This document shows positions 25,405-33,341 of a stretch of DNA of 64,000 nt, one piece after another (the first letter of the stretch is position 1; every line of letters begins with the position of its first letter). The notes under the pieces are model-generated. The model was given only the letters and a program-made list of their open reading frames with translations, did not search any database and was not told the DNA's origin. A program made the translations under genes and the position numbers. Source of the DNA: Phycisphaera sp. (GTDB lineage Bacteria > Planctomycetota > Phycisphaerae > Phycisphaerales > Phycisphaeraceae); NCBI GenBank assembly GCA_016125215.1, contig WGMF01000006.1:151622-215621 (forward strand). Direction: 5' to 3'.

Positions 25405-26429
25405 AGCGCCAGCCTGTGGTGGCCCTCGTGGAGGTAGTTCATGGTCTGCACCGCGACGAGCAGGGCCGCGTCCATGCGTGCCTGCTCCGGAGAGACGGCC
25501 AGGCGGAGTTGTAGTTCCCGGCAGCGGTCGATCATATCGATGAGCACCTGGTCGATGGTGTACTGGTAGGCCCCGGTCCAGCGAGCGACCATCCTGCGCA
25601 GCTCGGGCCTGGCGTGGCCGAGGAACCGCGCGGCGGTGATGCTCTTGCGGTACCGCGGATCGTCGGAGAAAAGTTTGCGCAGGTCGCGGTCGTAGAAGTC
25701 GGGCCACTCCTCGCCGTAGCGCATGCGTTTGACACGGTAGTGCTCGCGCAACGTGGTGCGGAGCCTGCCCGTGGGGTCGATGGTGCGGGTATTGTGGACG
25801 AGCGGCTTTTTGCCCGCGATCTCGTGCATGAGTTCGTCGACATACTCGAGCTTGCGCATGGCGGGCCAGGTCTTGTATCGGCTCTTCCACCGCGACCCGG
25901 GCGTGAGCCAGACGGCAAACGTCTCGGCAAAGTCCTCCGACGGGTGCGCCTGGGCGTACCACATATCAAGATGTAAGACGTAGCTCCGACTGTAAGGCTT
26001 GGGCTGGTAGTAGTCGGGATAGGGGTCGGTGAAGCGCCCGAAGTGCGTGCGCCACTTGCGTCGGCGGTGCAGGCGGTAGGCGTTGTCGATGGCGTGCCCG
26101 ACCTCGTGGCGGAGGATGCGCATGCACCAGTCCTCCGACCCGCCCTCGACCTCGAGCATCATCTTGCGCTCGAGTTTTTTCAGCCGCGGGTGGGCCAGGT
26201 AGAACGGGATCGCCACACCGGGCACCCCGTCGGGCGTGAACCACTCGTCACTGACCCAGAAGTGCGGATCGAAGGCCATGCCCTTGGCTTGAAGTTCGTC
26301 CCGCACCCTGCGCACCCGGCGTTTAAGCTCGGGGAACTTTTCGACGCTCAGACCCAGGTCACAAAACCGCAGGTCCAGGAGCTGATCGTCGGGCAACCGT
26401 GCCCACATCCTGTGAGAGGGTCGAGTCAT
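25401..26429 (-). CDS. Putative zinc metallopeptidase (Peptidase_Mx-like)
   Basis: The 342 residues contain the zincin motif HEVGHAIDNAY (about 128-138), with His-His and a catalytic Glu, and a downstream acidic SEDFAETFAVWL segment that can supply the third ligand. The N-terminus MTRPSHRMWARLPDDQLLDL has no signal peptide, so it is cytoplasmic or anchored otherwise. It couples with the ATP-grasp gene downstream. The ATG at 26429 is chosen because the upstream in-frame extension lies in repeat DNA. Confidence 0.82.
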   Translation of the reverse strand: MTRPSHRMWARLPDDQLLDLRFCDLGLSVEKFPELKRRVRRVRDELQAKGMAFDPHFWVSDEWFTPDGVPGVAIPFYLAHPRLKKLERKMMLEVEGGSEDWCMRILRHEVGHAIDNAYRLHRRRKWRTHFGRFTDPYPDYYQPKPYSRSYVLHLDMWYAQAHPSEDFAETFAVWLTPGSRWKSRYKTWPAMRKLEYVDELMHEIAGKKPLVHNTRTIDPTGRLRTTLREHYRVKRMRYGEEWPDFYDRDLRKLFSDDPRYRKSITAARFLGHARPELRRMVARWTGAYQYTIDQVLIDMIDRCRELQLRLAVSPEQARMDAALLVAVQTMNYLHEGHHRLAL

Positions 26430-26556
26430 CGATGAGCGGATTATAAGAGCATCCGTCGAGATGAACCACAGAGACACAGAGGCGGGGAGAGAAGATATGG
26501 GGATTTCATTCCGGGCTGGCGAGGAAGCGTGCAGCGAACATCGGGAACGGGGAGGC

Positions 26557-26657
26557 AACCGCAGATAGCGCAGATTTCACAGATCGATACAGATTTTGGA
26601 TCGGGAGTATCTGTCTTAAATCAGCGTCATCTGCGAAATCTGCGGTTTCTGTATCGG
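26557..26657. repeat. Interspersed palindromic repeat, CCGCAGAT family, copy 3
   Basis: CAACCGCAGATAGCGCAGAT ... TCAGCGTCATCTGCGAAATC and TGCGGTTTCTGTATCGGC. It resembles copy 2 closely at the internal ACAGATCGATACAGATT stretch. It fills much of the 256-base gap between the zinc peptidase and kdsC genes, together with a half-arm of the CACAGAG repeat at 26463. Confidence 0.75.
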
Positions 26658-26685
26658 CACTCGATTTCTTCGTAAGCGTGCCGAT

Positions 26686-27198
26686 CTAAACCCCGTAGCG
26701 TTCGAGCAACTCGTCCCATCGGCCCTGTTGTTTGAGGATGTGGTCGACCGCTTCACGCACCGCGCCGCGACCGCCGGGGGCTTGCGTGACATACTTTGCC
26801 ACCTCACGCACCTCCTCGACCGCGTCGGCCACCGCCATCGGGTAGCCGCATCGCATGAGCGCCGGCAGGTCGATCAGGTCGTCGCCGAGATAAGCCGACT
26901 GCGACAGGTCCACGCCCGCCCTCTGGCAGAGCGTCTCGAGCGCGATGCGCTTGTCGTGCTGGCCCTGCATGACGAGGCTGACGCCTAGCTCTTCAAGCCG
27001 ATGGTTCACGCACCGGCTGCTCCGCCCCGTGATGACGCCGACCTGGATGCCCATCGACATCGCGGCCCGGATCGCAAACCCGTCTCGCACGAAAAATCGT
27101 TTCGTCTCCTGCCCAAGGTCGTTGACGATGATCGACCCGTCGGTCAGGACGCCGTCGACATCGAGGCAAATGAGTTTGACTGCGGTTGCACTCACCAC
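26686..27198 (-). CDS. kdsC: 3-deoxy-D-manno-octulosonate 8-phosphate phosphatase (KdsC), HAD family
   Basis: Removes phosphate from KDO 8-phosphate in lipopolysaccharide inner-core synthesis. The 170 residues have HAD motif I LDVDGVLTDGS (about 12-22), motif II VITGRSS, and motif III/IV KRIALETL...YLGDDLIDLPAL. Small C0-type HAD length fits. A GTG start (27198) directly abuts the stop of kdsD (27199), giving a two-gene operon for arabinose 5-phosphate and KDO supply, and evidence for a Gram-negative outer membrane. Confidence 0.93.
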   Translation of the reverse strand: MVSATAVKLICLDVDGVLTDGSIIVNDLGQETKRFFVRDGFAIRAAMSMGIQVGVITGRSSRCVNHRLEELGVSLVMQGQHDKRIALETLCQRAGVDLSQSAYLGDDLIDLPALMRCGYPMAVADAVEEVREVAKYVTQAPGGRGAVREAVDHILKQQGRWDELLERYGV

Positions 27199-28263
27199 TC
27201 ACCCCTCAATCACCTTCAGTGCCATCAAATCCTGCACGTCGATCAGACCCACAACCACGCTCTTGGCGTCCACCACCGGCAGTTCGTCGATCCTGTGTTC
27301 GCGGATGAGTTGCACCGCATCACGGACGAGCGCGGTCGAAGCGAGCCTCCGGGGGTTCTGCGTCATGAAGCCTTCGATCGGCTTTGTCAGGGCGTCGCGT
27401 CCGTGTGTGAAGACGAGCCTGCGGAGGTCGCCGTCGGTGAGGATGCCGGCCAGAGTTCGGTCCTTGTTGACAATGATTAGAGCGCCCGCCCTGCGGAGGT
27501 CCCCCTTCTGCTCGTCCGCGATCTGGTACGCCCGTTCCACGCTGACGCCCACGGGGATCAAAGGCAGGTTGGGCTGATCGCCCGCCGCCTTGAACCGCAT
27601 CACGTCGACCACAGGCAAGAGTTGCCTGCCCAGTGCCCCGCCGGGGTGGACCTTGCGGAAATCATCCGCATCGAAGTTCCGCCGTTGACTGACACACAGC
27701 GCCAGCGCATCGCCCAAGGCGAGCATGGCGGTGGTGCTGGCGGTCGGCGCGAGGTTGAGCGGGCAGGCCTCGGTGACGTCGCCGATGGTCAGAGTCTCAG
27801 TGGCCAGGCGCGAAAGTTCACTGCCCGGCCGGCCGACGATCGCGATCACCGGGACGGCGTCTTGCCGGAGTATGGTGGCCAGCGTGACCACTTCCTCGGT
27901 GTTGCCGCCGTAGGAAAGCAGCAGCACCACGTCGTTTTTGCGTACCCGGCCGAGGTCGCCGTGCATCGCCTCGACGGGGTGGAGAAAATGCGAGTGCGTC
28001 CCGGTCGAAGCAAACGTAGCCGAGAGCTTCTGGCCGATGAGTCCGCTCTTGCCCAGACCCGAGACGACGACGCTTCCGCCGTGCTGATCGGATGACGCGG
28101 TGCTGTTGAGGATCAACTCGACCGCGCGGTGGAAACGCTCGTCGATCCCGACGCGGCTGATGGCCTCGGACTCGGTGCGTAAAACTTGCTCGGCCAGGGC
28201 CTGTTGCGAGGCCCGTTGGCTTGGGGAAATCTTCGGTGTGGCAGGGTCGGGGGCTTTATTCAT
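27199..28263 (-). CDS. kdsD: Arabinose-5-phosphate isomerase (SIS domain plus two CBS)
   Basis: Isomerises ribulose 5-phosphate to arabinose 5-phosphate for KDO synthesis. The 354 residues have an N-terminal SIS domain (VVVSGLGKSGLIGQKLSATF, LLLSYGGNTEEVV), the DFRKVHPGGALGRQL signature, and two CBS domains (ILTDGDLRRLVF, HRIDELPVVDAKSVVVGLID). Catalytic His is probably in SHFLHPVEAMHGD. The ATG at 28263 is conserved in form. It is in one operon with kdsC. Confidence 0.94.
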   Translation of the reverse strand: MNKAPDPATPKISPSQRASQQALAEQVLRTESEAISRVGIDERFHRAVELILNSTASSDQHGGSVVVSGLGKSGLIGQKLSATFASTGTHSHFLHPVEAMHGDLGRVRKNDVVLLLSYGGNTEEVVTLATILRQDAVPVIAIVGRPGSELSRLATETLTIGDVTEACPLNLAPTASTTAMLALGDALALCVSQRRNFDADDFRKVHPGGALGRQLLPVVDVMRFKAAGDQPNLPLIPVGVSVERAYQIADEQKGDLRRAGALIIVNKDRTLAGILTDGDLRRLVFTHGRDALTKPIEGFMTQNPRRLASTALVRDAVQLIREHRIDELPVVDAKSVVVGLIDVQDLMALKVIEG

Positions 28264-28327
28264 GGATGGGGCGTCGTTAAGCTATGGCATTATCAGACAG
28301 CCCGACGCATCCAGCAACCCCCCCCGG

Positions 28328-28366
28328 AAGTGAAGACCGGTAGTGAAGACCGGCAGTGAAGACCGG
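28328..28366. repeat. Three-copy 13-base tandem repeat
   Basis: Unit NAGTGAAGACCGG repeated exactly three times (28328, 28341, 28354), then a partial copy. The GAAGACCGG core is also the outer edge of the REP-like units at 15503, so it may be a decayed REP end. It lies in the divergent region between kdsD and scpA. Confidence 0.7.
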
Positions 28367-28415
28367 AAGTCGAACATGACGCGTCAGAAAAATACTCCGA
28401 GTATTGATTGAAGAC

Positions 28416-29444
28416 ATGACCGCCACACCCCACCGCATCACGCAGGAAGACTACCGCGTCCAACTCGACGCCTACGCGGGACCGCTGGACCTGTTGCTCT
28501 ACCTCGTCAAGCGCGACGAGATCGACCTGCACGACATCCCCATCGCTCGCCTGACCGAGCAATACCTCGAACACCTCAAGCTCATCCAGCAGATCGACAT
28601 CGACCTGGCAGGCGAGTTCCTCGTCATGGCCGCGACCCTGCTCGAAATCAAGAGCGCGATGCTCGCGCCGCCCCTCCCGAACGGTGGTGGCGAGGGCGAC
28701 GAGACACCCTCGGGCACAAACCCCCTCGACCCGCGTTACGAACTCGTCCAGCAACTGCTGGCCTACAAGCGCTTCAAGGACGCCGCCTACGACCTCGAAG
28801 ACCGCTACGACGATTGGCGCGATCGCTTTGCCCATCAGCCCGGCAAGCCCGCATCACCCGACAACGCCGACGGTGAAGACGACGATCAGGCGGTCGAGAT
28901 CGACCTCGAAGACGCGCACGTGCTCGACCTGTGCGAAGCTTTTGCACGCATCCTCGAGACCGTCGGCCAAGGCCCGGGTCGGCACGAAGTCGTCTACGAC
29001 GACACGCCGATCTCCCTGCACGCAGAGGACCTGCTCGACCGCCTGCAGCGCGAAACCGCGGAGGGCAAACCGACAATGACACTCCAGCAGGTCTTCGTTG
29101 GTCGCAAGACGCGCGTGGAGATGATCGGCCTGTTCCTCGCGGTGCTCGAACTGACCCGGCAACGCAAGATCAAAGTCGTGCAGGACAAGGTCGGTGGAGA
29201 GATCCGGCTGGAACTTGTCAACGCCTCAGCCGAACCGGAAACAACCGACAAGCCCGACTGGCGCAACCCGCAGACGGGCGAGGTGGAATACGATTGGCCA
29301 AGCGAAGAAGCCCGCAAACGCGCGGAGCGCCGGGCACAACTGCGTCTTGCCCGCGCGCGGGGTCAACAGGTGGACGACGACGAAGATGACGCCGACCCTA
29401 TCCCATCGGCCGAGAGCGATGCGCCGCCGGCTGCCGCTGAATAA
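28416..29444 (+). CDS. scpA: Segregation and condensation protein A
   Basis: Kleisin subunit of the SMC-ScpAB chromosome condensin. The 342 residues start RITQEDYRVQLDAYAGPLDL and LLYLVKRDEIDLHDIPIARL, the ScpA hallmark, then EFLVMAATLLEIKSAML. The C-terminal winged helix is at TMTLQQVFVGRKTRVEMIGL with FLAVLELTRQRKIKVVQD. The protein is longer than usual (about 250) because of acidic, low-complexity stretches and a charged tail. The ATG at 28416 is preferred to a TTG 12 bases upstream. Confidence 0.93.
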   Translation: MTATPHRITQEDYRVQLDAYAGPLDLLLYLVKRDEIDLHDIPIARLTEQYLEHLKLIQQIDIDLAGEFLVMAATLLEIKSAMLAPPLPNGGGEGDETPSGTNPLDPRYELVQQLLAYKRFKDAAYDLEDRYDDWRDRFAHQPGKPASPDNADGEDDDQAVEIDLEDAHVLDLCEAFARILETVGQGPGRHEVVYDDTPISLHAEDLLDRLQRETAEGKPTMTLQQVFVGRKTRVEMIGLFLAVLELTRQRKIKVVQDKVGGEIRLELVNASAEPETTDKPDWRNPQTGEVEYDWPSEEARKRAERRAQLRLARARGQQVDDDEDDADPIPSAESDAPPAAAE

Positions 29445-29526
29445 TTATTCACACAATCCTCATCCCGTGCCGATTGACCGCGGGTGGTAGAGTAAGCGAC
29501 TACTCCCCTCATCGACCGAGGCCATC

Positions 29527-31590
29527 ATGGGCGGGCGGAAGGATCACCCACACGAAAAGCCAGCCGGATCGGTTGAAAAGACACCGGCTGCAAATGCCCA
29601 CAGCTCAGGCCCGCTGGACCGGGTCAAGCCCCGGCACCTCTATGTCGTTCTGGTTCTGGTCTGTCTCGGGGTCTGGTCGAGTTCACTCGAAGGCAAGTTC
29701 ACTTTCGACGACGACCGCACCATCCTCATGCGCGGGGACCACTGGGGGCATGAGTCGTTCTGGTCGAACCTGACCGAGCACCGCCCGCTGATCTCCGCGT
29801 CGCTCTGGCTGAACTTCAACATCAACCGCGCGCTGGGCCGGGACGGCTTCGATGTCACGGGATATCACGTGTGGAATATCACGGCCCACACGCTTTCCGC
29901 CGTGCTGCTCATGGCGCTGGTGGTCGGCTCGTTGCGGATTCGGTTGAACGCTTCGCGGGTTGACGAGACACGGTCAACCCGGACGCAACGCCAATCGCTC
30001 TGGATCGGTTTTGTCTGCGCGTTGCTCTGGGCGCTGCACCCGCTGCAGACCCAGGCAGTGACCTACATCATCCAGCGCTGCGAATCGATGATGGGCCTGT
30101 TCCTGCTGCTTGCGATGTTTGGCTTTTACCGAGTGGCAATGTCACAAAACTTCAACAGCAACGCGCCGCAATCGTCAACGCCACGCTTTGCAAAATGGGC
30201 GTGGGGCACGGTCGTTGTCATTGCGACGCTGGCAAGCCTGGGTTGCAAAGAAGTCGCGGTGGTGATCCCGGCCCTGCTGCCGCTCTATGACCGCGTCTTT
30301 GTGGCAAAGCGTTGGCGCGATGTCGTGGTCAAACGGGGCTTGCTCCACGTCGCGGTGTGGCTGGTCGTTCTGCCGACGGTGCTGACGAACATGCCCGTCA
30401 CCGGCCCGTGGATTCAAAGCCTGATGAACAGCCGGACAACGACGGCAACACCCGACCTTACCCCGACCACAACGCCCCAGTTCCAGGTCTCGGCCGGCTT
30501 CTCCGTGCCGGGCATGAGTGCCAGGAGCTACGCGATCTCCCAGCCGGCGGTCATCCTGCACTACCTCAAGCTCTCCTTCTGGCCGCGCGGCCAGAACATC
30601 GATTACATGTGGCTGCAATCCACCGGCCTGGGCCAGTCGTGGCCGTCGGTCGCGTTGATCGTCGTGTTGCTGGGCGTCACCGCTGTGGCGCTGTGGCGCT
30701 GGCCGCGGGCGGGATTCTGTGCCGCGTCGTTTTTTATCGTGCTGGCACCGACGTCGAGCATCGTGCCCATCGCCGACCTGGCCATGGAGCACAGAATGTA
30801 TATCCCGCTCGCGGCGGTGGTCGTGTTGGGCGTGACGGGGGCGGCCCGACTCCTTGCGAACATCCGTGCAAACAAGCCCCGGCTGATCCTGGCTGCGCTG
30901 TTTGTGCTGGCTTTATCGGTCGGTCTGACAGCCACAACCGTGCAACGCAACACGCTCTACCACGACCCGCTCAACCTCTGGCAGGACTCGGTTGCTCAGA
31001 ACCCACGCAACGCAAGAGCGAGTTATTACGTCGGTATCGAGCTGGCCAAACGCAACAACATCGAGGGCGCGCTCGACGCTTTTGCCGCGTCGCTCAACCT
31101 CGATCCGACCCGACCCGAGGTCCGCCGGGACTACGCCACCACCGTCGCACGCATGGGTTTCATCGCGGAAGCCACCAGGCAGTTTCAACTCGCACTCGCG
31201 GGCAACCCCAACGACCCGATGACACTCTCGGCTCTGGGTCGGCTGTACCTCGACGAGCGGCGTTTTGCCGAGGCACGTGACATGCTTGTGCGTTGCGTGC
31301 AACTGCGTCCCGACCATGCGGACGACTTCATGCGACTGGGCTACGCCTGCCTTCAACTGGGCACGCCATCGGACGCCGCAGCGGCGCTGAAGCGCGCGAT
31401 CGATCTCGGTGGCGGTGACTCGCAGACGCATAACCTGCTGGGCCTTGCCTTGAGCCGAATGGATCAATATGCACAAGCCGCGCTGGAATTCCGGGCTGCG
31501 CTGCAGCTCGACCCGAACAACGCCGACGCCGCCCGCAACCTCGCCATCGCCCAAGCCGAACTGACCCGCCTGGGAACCCCCGCCCCATAA
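29527..31590 (+). CDS. GT-C type membrane protein with TPR domain
   Basis: The 687 residues open with a basic cytoplasmic tail, then a membrane helix LYVVLVLVCLGVWSSSLEGK and the short acidic motif FTFDDDRTI that follows the first helix in GT-C (dolichol-phosphate sugar) glycosyltransferases such as TMTC. Many hydrophobic helices follow to about residue 470. The C-terminal 200 residues form TPR repeats (YYVGIELAKRNNIEGALDAF, RPDHADDFMRLGYACLQLGT). A role in protein glycosylation with TPR substrate recognition is inferred. A single-gene transcript is likely. Confidence 0.75.
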   Translation: MGGRKDHPHEKPAGSVEKTPAANAHSSGPLDRVKPRHLYVVLVLVCLGVWSSSLEGKFTFDDDRTILMRGDHWGHESFWSNLTEHRPLISASLWLNFNINRALGRDGFDVTGYHVWNITAHTLSAVLLMALVVGSLRIRLNASRVDETRSTRTQRQSLWIGFVCALLWALHPLQTQAVTYIIQRCESMMGLFLLLAMFGFYRVAMSQNFNSNAPQSSTPRFAKWAWGTVVVIATLASLGCKEVAVVIPALLPLYDRVFVAKRWRDVVVKRGLLHVAVWLVVLPTVLTNMPVTGPWIQSLMNSRTTTATPDLTPTTTPQFQVSAGFSVPGMSARSYAISQPAVILHYLKLSFWPRGQNIDYMWLQSTGLGQSWPSVALIVVLLGVTAVALWRWPRAGFCAASFFIVLAPTSSIVPIADLAMEHRMYIPLAAVVVLGVTGAARLLANIRANKPRLILAALFVLALSVGLTATTVQRNTLYHDPLNLWQDSVAQNPRNARASYYVGIELAKRNNIEGALDAFAASLNLDPTRPEVRRDYATTVARMGFIAEATRQFQLALAGNPNDPMTLSALGRLYLDERRFAEARDMLVRCVQLRPDHADDFMRLGYACLQLGTPSDAAAALKRAIDLGGGDSQTHNLLGLALSRMDQYAQAALEFRAALQLDPNNADAARNLAIAQAELTRLGTPAP

Positions 31591-31642
31591 ACCCATGCTC
31601 CGTTGCACATCCGCGGGAGTGACCTAAAATGCACGCAACCAT

Positions 31643-31714
31643 GCGGGCGTAACTCAATGGTAGAGTGTCAGCCTTCCAAGCTGAATGTTGAGGGTTCGAG
31701 TCCCTTCGCCCGCT
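31643..31714 (+). tRNA. tRNA-Gly (anticodon TCC)
   Basis: 72-base cloverleaf: acceptor GCGGGCG pairs with CGCCCGC (31707-31713) with discriminator T. The D-arm is ACTC/GAGT, the anticodon arm TCAGC-CTTCCAA-GCTGA with anticodon TCC reading GGA, and the T-arm has GGTTCGAGTCCC. No CCA is encoded. It is the 3' attachment site of the element to its right; the integrase reading frame on the opposite strand runs 61 bases into it. Confidence 0.96.
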
Positions 31715-33141
31715 TTCTCGCATCTCTTCGCACCGCGACGCATTATGGCGTGTTTTCCTGCTGATTTTGAAGATTTTTGATCACGACCTGTTAGTCGCTC
31801 CGGACGGGCTTCATCGCGCGCAGTCGCACCCAATACCCCCTGTTTCGCGCTGCCGTTGCTGCTTTGTGTTGCTAACGCCTCGCCCGGGTGGTCCCCCTCT
31901 TCCGTAGGCTCGGCTCCAACATTCTCTTTCTCACCTGGGAGTGCGACATCGGGAAGCGCCGCGACCGCCTTCCTGGTGTCCGCGATCTGGAGCGCGGTGT
32001 AGTGGGAGAGTGTCGTGCGGTAGTCGCTGTGACGCATGAGCTTCTGGGCGAGCTGCGGGGCGACCCCTTTCCGGGCCAGTTGCGTGCCGAGGGTCGTACG
32101 AAGAGCGTGGAAGTCCACGCAGCGCCCCTCCGCATCACGGGTGTCATATTTGACCCTGACCTTGTAGCCTTGCTCACGAAGCTCCCCGGCTTGCGTCGGC
32201 GTGACCTCCTGGTCCTCGGGCCCGTAGAGCACCCTTCTGGCCAGGCCTGCCCTGTGCAGGTCTTTGAGCACGGTCAGCGTTGTCACCTGCTTCGGAAAGA
32301 CAGGCATCTGGCCGATCGTGTCGGGGTGTGGCGATGTCGGCCGGATCGTCCGCAGCGCCTCGATGGCCTGGGGATGAAGTGGAAGGATATCCTCACGCCG
32401 GGCTTTACCGACATGGACACGTATGGTGAGTGTGTCGTTCTCGAGGTCGACATCGGACCACTTGAGCCCACACAGATCGCCTCGCCGTAGACCCGCAAAA
32501 TAGGCCACGATGTAGTACGCCCCACGCCCATGTGCGCAGGCAACCTTGAATAGCCTTTCGAGTTCTTCTTCATTCAGAGCACGGCGGACACGCCGGCGAT
32601 CGCGTCGCTCGTCCAGCTTGGGCACGATGCTTAAGGGGTTCTGGGCCACCCGGCCGTATTTATTGCACCAGTTCATGAAGGCCACGGCGGACTGCCTGCA
32701 GAAGTTCGCGGTTCGGGCGCTGTGGTCGGTATCGAGAAGACGCTTCATTTCGCCGGAGAGGACCTCCACGGTCAGATCGCCCAGGTGTTCAATACCCGTG
32801 ACATCCACGAGCCTCATGAGGTGGCGTTGTTTTTCGTTGATAGCGCGGGGGGCCTGATCGTGAAGACGGCAATCCTCCAGATACTCACGGATGTGGTCGG
32901 CGATGGGGCGCTTGCCCGCGGCGGTGTAGGCGTCGGTATTCGCGTCGACCAGCCCCAGCCTGCGCTGGGCGACTTCGTCGAGTTTCCTGGCCAGGTACTG
33001 CTGGGCAGTGGCCTTGTCCGTGGTCCTGGTGTTTTTCGTTTTCCGCTTGCCGACATGGTCGACCCACGCCACCCACCAGGGGCCGGTGCCCCGGCGTTTG
33101 TAGAGACTCCCCTCACCGTTGGATCGTTTTCTTTTAGCCAT
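31654..33141 (-). CDS. Tyrosine recombinase integrase
   Basis: Integrase of a tRNA-targeting element, 495 residues. N-terminal arm-type and SAM-like domains (EYLEDCRLHDQAPRAINEKQ), then the catalytic domain: AYFAGLRRGDLCGLKWSDVD (Arg I), FHALRTTLGTQLARKG (HxxR) and LMRHSDYRTTLSHY (His and nucleophile Tyr). The last 18 or so residues (GEGTRTLNIQLGRLTLYH) are encoded by the antisense of the tRNA-Gly and its stop lies inside it, so recombination would change the C-terminus. It follows the iteron region and faces the tRNA. Confidence 0.93.
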   Translation of the reverse strand: MAKRKRSNGEGSLYKRRGTGPWWVAWVDHVGKRKTKNTRTTDKATAQQYLARKLDEVAQRRLGLVDANTDAYTAAGKRPIADHIREYLEDCRLHDQAPRAINEKQRHLMRLVDVTGIEHLGDLTVEVLSGEMKRLLDTDHSARTANFCRQSAVAFMNWCNKYGRVAQNPLSIVPKLDERRDRRRVRRALNEEELERLFKVACAHGRGAYYIVAYFAGLRRGDLCGLKWSDVDLENDTLTIRVHVGKARREDILPLHPQAIEALRTIRPTSPHPDTIGQMPVFPKQVTTLTVLKDLHRAGLARRVLYGPEDQEVTPTQAGELREQGYKVRVKYDTRDAEGRCVDFHALRTTLGTQLARKGVAPQLAQKLMRHSDYRTTLSHYTALQIADTRKAVAALPDVALPGEKENVGAEPTEEGDHPGEALATQSSNGSAKQGVLGATARDEARPERLTGRDQKSSKSAGKHAIMRRGAKRCEKAGEGTRTLNIQLGRLTLYH

Positions 33142-33179
33142 AGATTTATCACTCCAATCGAGCCCGGGGGACCAATTTT

Positions 33180-33317
33180 GTGACTCAGTGAGTCAAGTGA
33201 CTCAGATTCCCGCCCGTGTATATTTCTCATTCACCAATCTCTATCAATTTTTTTCGCGCGTGGGGTAGGAAACCTGAATCACTGAGTCACTGAGTCACCG
33301 AGTCACCGAGTCACCGA
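33180..33317. other. Iteron-like TGAGTCA cluster, candidate replication origin
   Basis: Left group at 33180-33205 carries three TGA(C/G)TCA units. Right group at 33279-33317 carries five in-phase 8-base units (TCACTGAG twice, TCACCGAG twice, then TCACCGA). Between them is an AT-rich run (TATATTTCTCATTC ... CAATTTTTTTC). It lies in the 200-base gap between the primase-helicase and integrase genes. Iterons flanking AT-rich DNA next to a replication protein gene resemble a plasmid-type origin. Confidence 0.6.
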
Positions 33318-33341
33318 TCCGATTTTTCGGGTTCGGGTTTT

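Noticed and set aside
25405..25962. N-terminal extension of the ATP-grasp frame
   Set aside because: Overlaps the zinc-peptidase gene; natural ATG at 25404 fits the family.
33279..33317. CRISPR array
   Set aside because: Repeats are 8 bases and contiguous, with no spacers; no cas genes.
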